NCBI GenBank assembly: GCA_002345545.1
Contig: DDVW01000046.1
Span: forward strand, 19,224 to 52,953
From: Stenotrophomonas sp. UBA2302
GTDB taxonomy: Bacteria > Pseudomonadota > Gammaproteobacteria > Xanthomonadales > Xanthomonadaceae
Reading direction: 5' to 3'
DNA length: 33,730 nt
Shown: piece by piece, positions 1 to 9,287 of the stretch
Numbering within the stretch: position 1 is the stretch's first letter
How the letters are laid out: each line of letters starts with the position of its first letter
Notes under the pieces: generated by a model
Seen by the model: the letters and a program-made list of their open reading frames with translations, nothing else
Database searches by the model: none
What the model was told of the DNA's origin: nothing
Position numbers and translations under genes: made by a program

Positions 1-32
1 CGGCGGATCCAGCGGTCGCTCTTGATGCTCAT
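1..32 (-). CDS. dcd: dCTP deaminase, 5' end only
   Basis: The minus strand opens with ATG at 32 and reads MSIKSDRWIR before leaving the window. This matches the start of proteobacterial dCTP deaminase, which converts dCTP to dUTP for thymidylate synthesis. Only ten full codons are present, so no catalytic residue can be checked. The gene lies directly downstream of mrp on the same strand, an arrangement I associate with Xanthomonadaceae. The identification rests on the N-terminal string and the neighbour. Confidence 0.75.
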   Translation of the reverse strand, partial: MSIKSDRWIR

Positions 33-177
33 TCAATGGTCCTGATGCGGGCGCCACAACGTGTCAGTGGCCGGGGCGGCGATTCTAGCGCAGCACATGC
101 GGCCAGGTCGCCGCAGTGGATCGGGCCCGCCTCACTGCGGAAGGAGGCCCGGCCTGCGTGCTTGAACGCCGCTGTGG

Positions 178-1038
178 TCAGATCAGCGAGGAAACAATCG
201 GAATGCCGGCGCGTGGGCGCTTGCCCAACTCTTCCACCATCCGCCGTGCCGCCGCGAGATACGCCTGCGCCGCAGCCGATTCCGGCGCCGCCTCGACCAC
301 CGGCGTACCCACATCGCCCTGCTCGCGGATACGGATATCCAGCGGCAGCGAGCCCAGCAGCGGCACCCCGTACTGCTCGGCGATACGCTGGCCGCCGCCT
401 TCACCGAACAGGTGCTCGGCATGGCCGCAGTTGCTGCAGGTGTGCACGGCCATGTTCTCGACGATGCCCAGCACCGGCACTTCGACCTTCTCGAACATCT
501 TCAAGGCCTTGCGCGCATCCAGCGTGGCGATCTCCTGCGGCGTGGTGACGATCACCGCTCCGGCCACCGGGATTTTCTGTGCCAGCGTCAGCTGGATGTC
601 GCCGGTACCCGGCGGCAGGTCGATCAGCAGGAAGTCCAGGTCACCCCAGCGGGTGTCGTTGAACAGCTGGGTCAGCGCCGAAGTCGCCATCGGCCCGCGC
701 CAGATCATCGGCGAATCCTGCTCGACCAGGAAACCGATCGACATCGCCTCCACCCCGAACGCCCGCATCGGCTCGATGCTCTTGTTGTCGGGGCTTTCCG
801 GGCGACCGCTCAGGCCCAGCATCGCCGGCACGCTCGGCCCGTAGATATCCGCATCCAGCACCCCGACCCGCGCGCCCAGCGCCTTCAGCGCCAGCGCCAG
901 ATTCACCGACGTGGTGGACTTGCCCACCCCGCCCTTGCCCGAGCCGATCGCAATCACGTTGCGGATGCGTGGGTGGGGAGAAAGGCCTTTCTGGACCCGA
1001 TGGGTCACCGGCCGCGCCAAAGCATCATTCACTGACAT
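178..1038 (-). CDS. mrp: Mrp/ApbC-type iron-sulfur cluster carrier ATPase
   Basis: A 286-residue P-loop NTPase of the Mrp/NBP35 family, which carries and delivers iron-sulfur clusters to apoproteins in the cytoplasm. Visible motifs are the deviant Walker A GSGKGGVGKS (residues 32–41), the switch DADIYGPS near 62–69, the Walker B-like LLIDLPPGTGD near 137–147, and the paired cysteines C201 and C204 (CSNC) that bridge the cluster in the dimer. The N-terminal MIP18/DUF59 domain of longer Mrp proteins is absent, leaving only about 25 residues before the NTPase core. ATG at 1038 has no strong ribosome binding site. dcd follows on the same strand after about 145 bases. A GC-rich imperfect hairpin around 121–153 could act as a weak terminator between them, but it has no T-run. 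Confidence 0.93.
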   Translation of the reverse strand: MSVNDALARPVTHRVQKGLSPHPRIRNVIAIGSGKGGVGKSTTSVNLALALKALGARVGVLDADIYGPSVPAMLGLSGRPESPDNKSIEPMRAFGVEAMSIGFLVEQDSPMIWRGPMATSALTQLFNDTRWGDLDFLLIDLPPGTGDIQLTLAQKIPVAGAVIVTTPQEIATLDARKALKMFEKVEVPVLGIVENMAVHTCSNCGHAEHLFGEGGGQRIAEQYGVPLLGSLPLDIRIREQGDVGTPVVEAAPESAAAQAYLAAARRMVEELGKRPRAGIPIVSSLI

Positions 1039-1207
1039 GGGGATATCTGCAGTCCTGGAAAACAGGTAAATGGTGCCACATCGGCACGCAGTATCCGTTT
1101 TCCGCCATATCCGGCAAAATCCAATGCCGGTACATCATCCATTCATCTTTATCGATTTGCACCTGACCATGCATGTGTTTTCCCACCACTCAAGGACGTG
1201 ATGCCAA

Positions 1208-3238
1208 ATGAAAGCCCTTAGCCTCGCAAAAGTCGCACTTGCAATTGCCACAACGGCTGCAGTCGCCACCCTCCACGCCGCCCCCACACCGCTGGCGACT
1301 GAGAATTTCGCCAAGATCCCAGCCATCCAGTCGATGAGCATGAGTTCCGACGGCAAACGTCTGGTTGCCATCGTGGCCTCACCGGGCAGTGACTACAAAG
1401 AAACGGCGCTGGCGAACTGGGACGTGGACAACCTTGCCGCCGGCCCCACCGCGATCACCCCGTCGGGCGACCGGATGAAGTTCATTGCCGCCAACGCATT
1501 GAAAGCAGGGAAAACCCTGGTCATCGGTCGCCAAGAGTTCACCGGCGCCCTGGCCGGCTGCGGAGAGGGCAACTCGACCGGCTCCACCAAGACCTTCCTG
1601 ATGAAGGCCTACCTGACCGATCCCGCCCAGACCACGTTCAGCGAAGCGTTCGCCGACAACACCCGGAAAATCGGCATCAGCGAACAGACGCAGCGTTGCC
1701 TCGAGTTGACCGGCACCGCGTCCCTGGTTCATTCGCTGCCGCTGGATCCGGACAGGGTCATCATCGCGCAGATCAACCAGTCAACCCTTTCCTCGAACTA
1801 CTACCGGTACAACCTGAAGACCGGGCAGACCGAACTGTTGTTCCGGGGTGGTGCACGCAGCTCTCCCGGCCTGTTCCATCCACGCGATGGCGAACTGCTC
1901 ACGCGCGACCTGCTGGAGCCGACCGGCCCCAACGAGTACGAGCAGCAGACCCTGATCAAGGGCCCGGACGGGCAGTTCGTCAAGCATGACCCGCTCACGG
2001 TCAAGCTCAGCACCCGCGTCAGCATGAATATCGCCGGTATCGACGATGCCACCGGCAAGCTCTATGTACTCACTGACAAGTTCTCCGATCAGGTCGAGGC
2101 ACGCCTCTATGATCCGGCGACGCAGCAGTTCGACAAAGAGCCACTTGCCGCTCACCCGCAATATCCGATCGGGGGGCTTGTTCTTGGCACCCGCTCCAGC
2201 AACTTCAACCAGGTGCTGGGGTTCTCGGTAGTGGGTCCCCGCCCGGAGGTGGTCTACATCGACCCGCAGATGAAGGCCCTCCATGACAGCCTGAAGCTGG
2301 CATACCCGGAGCAGCACGTATCCATCACCGGCTATAACGATGATCTTTCGCGCGTGCTGTTCACAACGGACAGCGCCAGCCAGCCCACCGCGTTCTACAT
2401 GCTGATGGATCGCAAGAGCGTGACCCCGCTTGGCAGCGAGCGCCCCTGGATCGACAGCAAGCAGGTCGGTGAGCAGCGCTGGGTAACCTATACCGCGCGC
2501 GATGGCCGGAGCATTCCGGCGATCCTGGACCTGCCCGCCGGCTGGAAGCAGGGCGATGCGGCACTGCCTGCACTGGTACATCCCCACGGCGGTCCCTGGG
2601 CGCGCGACTATACCGGCTGGGATCGCTCGGGCTGGGTCCCGTTCTTCACCTCGCGCGGCTACGCCGTCATCCGTCCCCAGTATCGCGGCTCCATGGGCTT
2701 TGGACGCGACCACTGGATCGCCGGTGACAAGCAGTGGGGCCTGACCATGCAGGACGACAACGATGATGCCGCCGCATGGCTTGTATCCCAGGGCATCGCC
2801 GCAAAGGATCGACTTGCGATCTTCGGCTACTCCTACGGCGGCTTTGCTGCCGCGGCGGCCTCCGTGCGCAGCCCGTCACCGTTCCAGTGCGCCATTGCCG
2901 GCGCCCCGGTGACCGACCTTGCCCGGATCGGCATGTCATGGAGCGAAAACCGCATCCAGCGCATCCTGCAGGGACAGACCGTCACCGGCATGGATCCAAT
3001 GCGCAATACCGACAAGGCGACGCTTCCGATCCTGCTCTATGTGGGTGACCGTGACGTACGCACCCCGGCGTCGCATGCCCGCAACTTCTACAACGCGGTC
3101 AAAGGCAAGGTGCCCGCCAAGTTCGAGCTGATCGCAGACATGCCCCACAGCATGCCGTGGTATCCCAGCCACTACCAGGCGACGCTGCCGTTGATGGAAA
3201 GCTTCCTCCGCGACGAATGTGGTCCCGGCGGCATCTGA
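1208..3238 (+). CDS. Secreted S9 family prolyl oligopeptidase-type peptidase
   Basis: A 676-residue exported serine peptidase. Residues 1–25 form a signal peptide (MKALSLAKV start, cleavage near LHAAP). The middle is a beta-propeller-like region. The C-terminal part is an alpha/beta hydrolase with HGGPW (oxyanion region), the nucleophile S542 in GYSYGG, the acid in GDRD (about D616) and H647 in MPHSM. The S9 catalytic triad is therefore complete. Such enzymes trim short peptides in the periplasm. ATG at 1208 follows AAGGA at 1192–1196. A nearer ATG at 1201 is in another frame. It sits just upstream of a TonB-dependent receptor in the same direction, which suggests peptide degradation and uptake, although the receptor appears to have its own promoter. 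Confidence 0.9.
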   Translation: MKALSLAKVALAIATTAAVATLHAAPTPLATENFAKIPAIQSMSMSSDGKRLVAIVASPGSDYKETALANWDVDNLAAGPTAITPSGDRMKFIAANALKAGKTLVIGRQEFTGALAGCGEGNSTGSTKTFLMKAYLTDPAQTTFSEAFADNTRKIGISEQTQRCLELTGTASLVHSLPLDPDRVIIAQINQSTLSSNYYRYNLKTGQTELLFRGGARSSPGLFHPRDGELLTRDLLEPTGPNEYEQQTLIKGPDGQFVKHDPLTVKLSTRVSMNIAGIDDATGKLYVLTDKFSDQVEARLYDPATQQFDKEPLAAHPQYPIGGLVLGTRSSNFNQVLGFSVVGPRPEVVYIDPQMKALHDSLKLAYPEQHVSITGYNDDLSRVLFTTDSASQPTAFYMLMDRKSVTPLGSERPWIDSKQVGEQRWVTYTARDGRSIPAILDLPAGWKQGDAALPALVHPHGGPWARDYTGWDRSGWVPFFTSRGYAVIRPQYRGSMGFGRDHWIAGDKQWGLTMQDDNDDAAAWLVSQGIAAKDRLAIFGYSYGGFAAAAASVRSPSPFQCAIAGAPVTDLARIGMSWSENRIQRILQGQTVTGMDPMRNTDKATLPILLYVGDRDVRTPASHARNFYNAVKGKVPAKFELIADMPHSMPWYPSHYQATLPLMESFLRDECGPGGI

Positions 3239-3327
3239 GTCGATTCCCCGTGGCTGGCCACCGCAAAGGCGGGGCCAGCCTGAACACCCACCAACCAGAA
3301 GGTTGTTCCAATTGAAAATTATTCATA

Positions 3328-3356
3328 TTGCATTTATTTTCCACGCTCCCTAGACT
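3328..3356 (+). promoter_or_regulatory. Sigma-70-like promoter of the TonB-dependent receptor
   Basis: TTGCAT (3328–3333) is separated by exactly 17 bases from TAGACT (3351–3356), inside a markedly AT-rich patch between two GC-rich genes. It would start a transcript near 3363, about 30 bases before the ATG at 3394, with a GTAGGGA ribosome binding site between. No convincing Fur box was seen. Confidence 0.5.
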
Positions 3357-3393
3357 CTATTAACCGAAACATAACAAGTAGGGATTCACCAAG

Positions 3394-6270
3394 ATGCGCA
3401 AAGCCAACGGGCACACTTCACCAATCCGACTGCCATTGACCTTGGCGGTCCTTGTCTGCCTACAGGCAGCACCCGTCCTGGCTCAGGAAGCCGCCGGGAA
3501 CCAGGCCGAAAAAGCAAGCGAAACGAAGGCCAACTCCAGCACCACCGATCTTGACAAGATCACCGTCACCGGATCGCTGATCCGTCGTGCTGACTACGAG
3601 ACCACTTCGCCGGTCTTCACCATTGAAACCGAGACCAACACGGCCCAGGGCCAGGTCAACGTCGGTGAGTTCCTGCAGAAATCGGCCATCGGTGCTGCCG
3701 AAACCCAGATCACCCACCAGTTCGGTGGCTTTGTGGTCGATGGCGGTACCGGCGTGCAGACCTTCTCACTGCGCGGCCTGGGCGCCAACCGCACGCTGGT
3801 CCTGCTGGACGGCCAGCGTCCGGGCCCGGCGGGTACCCGTGGTGCCGTCGGCGCGTTCGACCTGAACGTCATCCCGACCGCCGTACTGCAGCGCGCTGAA
3901 ATCGTGAAGGACGGCTCGTCCTCCATCTACGGCTCCGACGCCGTGGCCGGTGTGGTCAACCTGATCACCAAGAAGAATTTCGATCGTCCGGAACTGAGCG
4001 TCACCTCGCGCATTCCGCAGCACGGCGGTGGCGAAGTGTTCTCGGCCTCGCTCGCCAATGGCTGGAGCTTTGACAAGGGCAGCGTGGTTGCCGCTGTGGA
4101 GTGGTATCGCCACAACGAGCTGACCCGTGGCGACCGTGACTTCCTCAAGTGCTCGGAAGACCTGGTCAAGGACGCAGACGGCAACCGCATCGATCGCGTC
4201 GACAATTCGATCAACGCCGGCACGCCGCTGGCCAACTGCAACAACCTGCTGGTCAACGTCATCGATGACTACTTCCTTGGCACCCGTTATGTGCCTTCGC
4301 AGGATGGCAGCACCATCGGGCCGTTCCCGGGCTATGTCCCGCGCAAGAACACCACCTATGCCAACAGTGCGCAGGCCTCCTACCAGGAGCCGCTGAACTT
4401 CGCGCGCTTTGGTGAAGCCCACATCATCAACCGCCAGGAACGCAAGTCCGCCTATCTGGCCACCGATTTCGGCTTTGACTCCTTCAACTGGAAGACCCAG
4501 TTCCTGTACAACAACCGCACCACCGAGAATTTCGGCTGGCGCCAGTTCTTCCCGGTTGTTGAAGGTCCGGCCGGCGGCGCTGTTGACTACGGCATGCCCG
4601 TGTTGCCGTTCAAGTCCATGACCGAAGTGGAAGTGGATTACTTCTATTTCGCCAACAAGCTCGATGGCCTGTTCAAGAGCTCCGACAGCTGGGGTTGGGA
4701 AGTCAACGCCAACTACAGCCGTTCCAGTGGCACGTACAACAATCTCGGCATCAACAATTCGATCACCGGCGACCTGACCCGTCCGGGCGCTGGTGACACG
4801 CCGGCTGCCAACTACTTCGATCCGGGCTATCTGGATGGCTCCAAGGTCGACGAGCTGGTCAGCATCCTGGGCATCTGGGACAAGGGCAAGACCACCTACG
4901 ACCAGTCGTCGATCAATGCCATCTTCAGCGGCGAGCTGTTCGAGCTGCCTGCAGGTGCCGTTGGCATGGCTGCCGGCCTGGAATACCGCTACTACAAGAT
5001 CGACGACCAGCCGGGCGAAGCCTCGCGCAACAAGAATCTGTGGGGCTCCTCCAGCGCCAACGTGACCAAGGGTGACGACAAGGTCAAGGAAGCGTTTGTG
5101 GAATTGGAAGTTCCGCTGCTCAAGGGTATTCCGGGCATCGAATCCCTGTCCGCCAACGCCTCCGGCCGTATTTTCGAATACGACTCGGTGGACGGTTCGG
5201 ACAACGTCTGGAAGCTGGGCCTGAACTGGCAGATCATCCCGTCCCTGCGCGCACGCGGCACCATCGGCACCTCCTACCGCGCACCGGGCCTGTACGAGCT
5301 GTACCTGGGCAACCAGAGCGGCTTCCTGGCCCAGACCGCGATCGATCCGTGCATCCGCTGGGGTGAAAGCAGCAATGACCAGCTGCGTGCCAACTGCGCC
5401 GCCGCCGGCATCCCGGAAACCTATACCGCCGCAGGCAACAGCAGCGCTACCGTCTACACCAGTGGTGGTGCCGGTCAGCTGAAGCCGGAAACCTCCAAGG
5501 CCAAGAGCGCCGGTATCGTGTTCACGCCGTCGTTTGCCAACCTCAGCATCGCCATCGACTACTTCGATTACGAAGTGAACGATCAGATCGCCTCGCTGGG
5601 TGCCGGTGACATCGTCGGCGGTTGCTATGGTGCTGCCAACTATCCGAACAACTTCTGCGATCTGATGGTCCGTAACCCGGCCACCGGTGGTGAAGCCCAC
5701 AAGATCACCGAGGTCTACGCGCAGTACGTCAACATCAACAAGCAGCGTACCCGTGGCTGGGACCTCACCGCGAACTGGGAGCACGAGTTCAGCTTCGGCA
5801 AGTTCGCGTGGGACACCCAGGTCACCTACACGCTGGAAGACGTTTCCCAGCTGTTTGACAGCGCTGAAGCCAGCGGCCTGAGCGACTCGGATGTGCTCGG
5901 CTACGTCGGTCGTCCGGAGCTGGTCGCCAACATGGGCATGAGCCTGAAGCGTGGCGACTGGACCTACAACTGGTTGACGATGTACATCGGTGAAACCTCC
6001 AACACCGACATCGTCGAGAAGTTCACCTACCAGGGCCGTCCGGACTCCTACCGCGACATCACTGCCGATGCCCGCTTCTACCACACGGCCTCGCTGAGCT
6101 ATAACCAGCCTGACTGGCAGATCCTGGTGGGTATTTCCAACGTGTTCGACGCCAAGCCGCCGTCAATGTCCACCGGCACGGCCACCCGTTACGGCAACGT
6201 CCCGGCGTTCGCTACCCAGTACGACTACTACGGCCGCACCCCGTTCGTGCGTCTGAAGTACAAGTTCTGA
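3394..6270 (+). CDS. TonB-dependent outer-membrane receptor
   Basis: A 958-residue outer-membrane receptor that takes up large or scarce substrates using energy from TonB. A signal peptide ends near residue 31 (VLAQEA). A TonB-box-like stretch LDKITVTGSLIRR follows near 52–64. The plug domain shows SLRGLGANRTLVLLDGQR and EIVKDGSSSIYGSDAVAGV. A long beta-barrel then ends in LKYKF with the terminal phenylalanine needed for BAM-mediated insertion. Length and plug motifs fit the large substrate-specific receptors that are abundant in Xanthomonadaceae. The substrate cannot be read from the sequence, but the adjacent secreted S9 peptidase makes peptides an attractive guess. The gene is closed by a strong terminator and so is probably a single transcription unit. 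Confidence 0.93.
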   Translation: MRKANGHTSPIRLPLTLAVLVCLQAAPVLAQEAAGNQAEKASETKANSSTTDLDKITVTGSLIRRADYETTSPVFTIETETNTAQGQVNVGEFLQKSAIGAAETQITHQFGGFVVDGGTGVQTFSLRGLGANRTLVLLDGQRPGPAGTRGAVGAFDLNVIPTAVLQRAEIVKDGSSSIYGSDAVAGVVNLITKKNFDRPELSVTSRIPQHGGGEVFSASLANGWSFDKGSVVAAVEWYRHNELTRGDRDFLKCSEDLVKDADGNRIDRVDNSINAGTPLANCNNLLVNVIDDYFLGTRYVPSQDGSTIGPFPGYVPRKNTTYANSAQASYQEPLNFARFGEAHIINRQERKSAYLATDFGFDSFNWKTQFLYNNRTTENFGWRQFFPVVEGPAGGAVDYGMPVLPFKSMTEVEVDYFYFANKLDGLFKSSDSWGWEVNANYSRSSGTYNNLGINNSITGDLTRPGAGDTPAANYFDPGYLDGSKVDELVSILGIWDKGKTTYDQSSINAIFSGELFELPAGAVGMAAGLEYRYYKIDDQPGEASRNKNLWGSSSANVTKGDDKVKEAFVELEVPLLKGIPGIESLSANASGRIFEYDSVDGSDNVWKLGLNWQIIPSLRARGTIGTSYRAPGLYELYLGNQSGFLAQTAIDPCIRWGESSNDQLRANCAAAGIPETYTAAGNSSATVYTSGGAGQLKPETSKAKSAGIVFTPSFANLSIAIDYFDYEVNDQIASLGAGDIVGGCYGAANYPNNFCDLMVRNPATGGEAHKITEVYAQYVNINKQRTRGWDLTANWEHEFSFGKFAWDTQVTYTLEDVSQLFDSAEASGLSDSDVLGYVGRPELVANMGMSLKRGDWTYNWLTMYIGETSNTDIVEKFTYQGRPDSYRDITADARFYHTASLSYNQPDWQILVGISNVFDAKPPSMSTGTATRYGNVPAFATQYDYYGRTPFVRLKYKF

Positions 6271-6295
6271 TAGAAGACGCTTGAGTTGAAGCAGG

Positions 6296-6328
6296 AGAAG
6301 AGGCAACGCAAGTTGCCTCTTCTTTTTT
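6296..6328 (+). terminator. Rho-independent terminator after the TonB receptor
   Basis: AGAAGAGGCAA (6296–6306) pairs perfectly with TTGCCTCTTCT (6313–6323) around a six-base loop and is followed by a T-run to 6328. It lies 26 bases after the receptor stop codon. Confidence 0.92.
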
Positions 6329-6734
6329 ATGGGGCACAGAATTGCTTGGAAAAGGCCTCGTCCTCACCGCAAGTGCCCACGCACGGGCAGTTGCCAGCCT
6401 TTACCTCCCCTCCTGGCAGGCGTAATGGTCAACCGAGGAGTTGTGCGACAGCACACGGCTACCACTCCACCGTCGGCACTTTGACCGTAGCAGCGGCCAT
6501 AAAAGCGACTGAGTGGAATGTTCGTCCGCGGGGAAGTCGCACCCGGCCGCACGCCAATACGGTGTCGTGGCGCGTACGCTGGCGACCCTGGCCCGATCCA
6601 GCCAGCGCCGGACAGCCTGCACAGAGCCGGGGTGCGCGGAAATCCGGCGTCAGATATAGCGGCCCGCGGGCGATATGCATCCGACAGGATGCATACCAGC
6701 CCACTCGGCCAAGCAGTATGGAACCGTCAGGAAA
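6329..6734. other. Intergenic stretch without a recognisable gene
   Basis: About 400 bases between the receptor terminator and the convergent Sel1-like gene. Overlapping open frames exist on both strands, but none has a ribosome binding site, signal peptide or familiar motif, and their translations are rich in Arg and Pro as expected from GC-rich noncoding DNA. The only structure seen is a pair of palindromes at 6662–6695. Confidence 0.5.
6662..6695. repeat. Two adjacent palindromes
   Basis: GCCCGCGGGC (6662–6671) is a perfect 10-bp palindrome. It is followed two bases later by a perfect hairpin, TATGCATCC (6674–6682), loop GACA, GGATGCATA (6687–6695). There is no T-run on either strand. It lies about 40 bases downstream of the minus-strand gene ending at 6735, so it may act as a transcript 3' end or a stabilising structure. 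Confidence 0.45.
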
Positions 6735-7439
6735 TCAGGGGTTATCCGTCGCCGACGGAATGGCCATGGCGGGAGTTCCCACTTCAACCTTTCCTCGCCG
6801 GATCTTCATCCAGGTATCGTCTTGCCACTGCTGGTAGAGCTTTGGATCCCAATATTTCTTGTCGTACATGCGGTCGGCCTTGATGGTCCGGCTCATGCCG
6901 CCTTCGGAATAGACGATATCGACGTTGTTGGACATCGATCCTGTCCGGCTTCCCGTCATTGCCCGCAGCCCCCTGACAAGCACCGCGGCGATACGCGGCT
7001 TGGCGACAGCATCACCATATTCCGCTGCCAGCTGCCGGGATTTCGCACGGGCTGCTTCATGCAGCTCCAGCGGCAGCGCCGCCCAGTACTGGTCACGCAA
7101 TTCCACGAACAGCGGATAGCCACGCTCGGCGGCCACATCCATCCAGGCGAAAGCCATCACCCGATCGGCGGGCCGCTCCACCCCGAACCAGTACATTTCC
7201 CCCAGATAGCCTTGCGCCGGCTTGTCGGCATAACGGGCCGCCAGACGGAAGTTCTCCATCGCCTGATCGACTTTTCCGCGGTGAAGCGCATCTACCCCCC
7301 ACTGCCGGTACATCATGTCCGGATGGCTATCCAGGAAGCCCGCATTGACCATCGTTTCGCTGCTTTCAGGCGGTGTGTCGGCGGCCATTGCAGGCATGAA
7401 AAACGGGAGTAACAGCAGGGGGGTCAGGCGCAGTCGCAT
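6735..7439 (-). CDS. Secreted Sel1-repeat-like protein of unknown function
   Basis: A 234-residue exported protein. ATG at 7439 is chosen because AAGGAAG lies just upstream and the product then begins with a clear signal peptide (MRLRLTPLLLLPF start, cleavage near AMAA). The frame stays open further upstream, but that extension has no signal peptide at its N-terminus. Residues about 58–110 contain the alanine- and glycine-patterned helices of a Sel1/TPR-like unit (ARYADKPAQGYLGEMYWFG, then FAWMDVAAERGYP). The C-terminal third (YDKKYWDPKLYQQW) matches nothing I know. Sel1 repeats mediate protein contacts, so a periplasmic scaffold role is possible. It is transcribed towards the TonB receptor and looks monocistronic. 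Confidence 0.7.
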   Translation of the reverse strand: MRLRLTPLLLLPFFMPAMAADTPPESSETMVNAGFLDSHPDMMYRQWGVDALHRGKVDQAMENFRLAARYADKPAQGYLGEMYWFGVERPADRVMAFAWMDVAAERGYPLFVELRDQYWAALPLELHEAARAKSRQLAAEYGDAVAKPRIAAVLVRGLRAMTGSRTGSMSNNVDIVYSEGGMSRTIKADRMYDKKYWDPKLYQQWQDDTWMKIRRGKVEVGTPAMAIPSATDNP

Positions 7440-7577
7440 AGCTTGTCTTCCTTGGGCGAGCTGGCAGCCTAGAGGCAGGTGGCCGGGAAGTAAATGCAAC
7501 TCCTCACCGGCCAATCCACCACCAGCTTTCACATCGCCCTATCAGTGCATGCCCTCGGCCGGGACTCCCCTGCCGGC

Positions 7578-9178
7578 CTACCGTTCTGACAACACGACCT
7601 GCGCCGCGTTATGCCCCGGTGCACCGGTCACGCCGCCGCCGGGATGGGTGCCGGAGCCGCACAGGTACAGACCGGGGATCGCGCCGCGGTAGTTGGCCTG
7701 CCCCAGCATCGGGCGGGCGCTGAACAGCTGGTTGAGGCTCAGGGCACCGTGGAAGATGTCGCCGCCGATCAGGCCGAAGGTACGCTCCAGGTCCAGCGGG
7801 CTCATGATCTGCCAGCCCTGCACGGACGCGGCAAAACCCGGTGCGTACGTGTCGACGGTGGCGATCATCAGGTCGGCCACTTCTTCGCGGTGGTCGTCCC
7901 AGCTGCGGCCACCGGGTAGTTGCGGGGCGACATGCTGGCAGAACAGGTTGGCCACGTGCTGGCCCGGTGGCGCCAGCGAGTCGTCCAGGGTGCTGGGAAT
8001 CAGCAGTTCGACCACCGGCTCGCGTGACCAGCCGTGCTGGCGTGCATCCACATATGCGCGATCCATGTAGTCCAGGCTGGGCGCGAGGATGATGCCGGCG
8101 GTGAGGTGGTCGCCATGGCCCGGCAGCACACTGAAATCCGGGAGCCGTGACAGCGCCACGTTCATGCGGAACGTGCCCGAACCGCAACGCCAGTTGCGCA
8201 TGCGTTCGCGTGTGGCCTCCGGCACGACGGCCGGCTCCAGCAACTGCTCATACAAGAGCTTGGGATTGACGTTGGCGACGACAGCCTTGCCGCGCAGCAC
8301 TTCGCCGTTGCCGGTAACGACACCCACCGCCCTGCCCTGTTCGACCAGCACCTTCGCCACGCCCACCCCGGTGCGGATCTCCACGCCGGCCTCCACCGCC
8401 GCACGCGCCATCGCCTGGGTGATCGCACCCATGCCGCCGATCGCGTGCCCCCACGCGCCCTTGACGCCATTGCTCTGACCGAACACGTGGTGCAGCAGCA
8501 CGTAGGCGGTACCGGGTGCATAGGGACTGGCGTAATTGCCGACGATGCCATCGAAGCCGAACAGCGCCTTGATCGGTGCGCTCTCGAACCAGCGGTCCAG
8601 ATACTCGGCCGCCGAGACCGTGAACAGATCCAGCAGCTCCTGCTTCAGCGCCGCATCCAGTGATTGCAACTGCAGGCCCAGCCTGCTGGCCTTCCACAGC
8701 TGCGGCAGCGCCTGCAGCCAGCCGCCATCGGTGACATTCGGCGGCGCCTGCAAGGCCAGCGCGCGCAGCACATCGGCGAACAGCTCCAGCCGCCGTTCGT
8801 ACTCGGGCAGGCGTTCGGCATCGCGCGGCGAGAATTTCGCCACTTCGGCCTGTGTGCGGTCACCACCGGCCAGCAGGTACTGCCCGTCCGGCAAGGGCAG
8901 GAAGTTGTTGATCCGCCGCGGCACCACACGCAGGCCATGCCGCTCCAGTTCCAGATCGGCGATGACCTTGGGCTGCAGCAGCGACACCGTATAAGAGGCC
9001 ACCGAGTTGCGGAAACCCGGGTGGAACTCCTCGGTCACCGCCGCGCCACCGACCACGTCCCAGCGTTCCAATACAAGTACGCGCTTGCCCCCTTGGCCAG
9101 ATAGGCCGCGCACACCAGTCCGTTGTGGCCGCCGCCGATGACGATCGCGTCCCAGGTACTGCTGGATATCTTGGTCAT
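7578..9178 (-). pseudogene. Phytoene dehydrogenase-like FAD oxidoreductase, frameshifted near its start
   Basis: This should encode a 533-residue NAD(P)/FAD-dependent oxidoreductase of the CrtI/PYROXD2-like group. ATG at 9178 begins MTKISSSTWDAIVIGGGHNG, a Rossmann FAD-binding start. After about 30 codons the frame breaks in a run of five G (plus-strand C at 9088–9092). Adding one base restores KGGKRVLVLERWDVVGG and joins the long downstream frame, which ends with the family signature GLYLCGSGTHPGGGVTGAPG before the stop at 7578. The remaining 500 residues are intact, so the lesion is recent, a sequencing error, or a slippage-prone switch. The downstream frame stays open upstream to 9530, but that extension is not protein-like. 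The substrate is unknown. A partial copy of the 5' end lies at 9868–10017. Confidence 0.8.
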
Positions 9179-9186
9179 GGCTGCTG
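8996..9186. repeat. Direct repeat, copy A: 5' end of the oxidoreductase
   Basis: This segment covers the first 61 codons of the oxidoreductase and a few bases upstream. It recurs in the same orientation at 9868–10017, clearly homologous by eye with scattered substitutions. The second copy lacks 42 coding bases between a Lys-Gly-Gly and an Ala-Ala. Similarity stops at the shared GGTCATGGCTGCTG on the upstream side and at AGGCCACCGAGTT on the inner side. The copies bracket the 141-residue ORF. Confidence 0.8.
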
Positions 9187-9287
9187 TATAGCACTGCCAC
9201 CGGCCACGTTCCCGCTGGCCATGCCGCCCGGTACTTCACGGACGTTCCTGGGTACTGGCCTCCTCCTGCCGGTGCTACCGTTGCCGT

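Noticed and set aside
33..177. Small ORF between dcd and mrp
   Set aside because: The open frame continues through the antisense of mrp and is Arg/Pro/Ala-rich without a ribosome binding site.
3301..3350. Fur box upstream of the TonB receptor
   Set aside because: The AT-rich patch (GAAAATTATTCATATTGC) matches the 19-bp Fur consensus too poorly to claim iron regulation.
3766..6084. A 772-codon open frame antisense to the TonB receptor
   Set aside because: It mirrors the codon pattern of the receptor gene, has no signal or domain, and is rich in Val, Gly and Arg as expected from the complement of a GC-rich gene.
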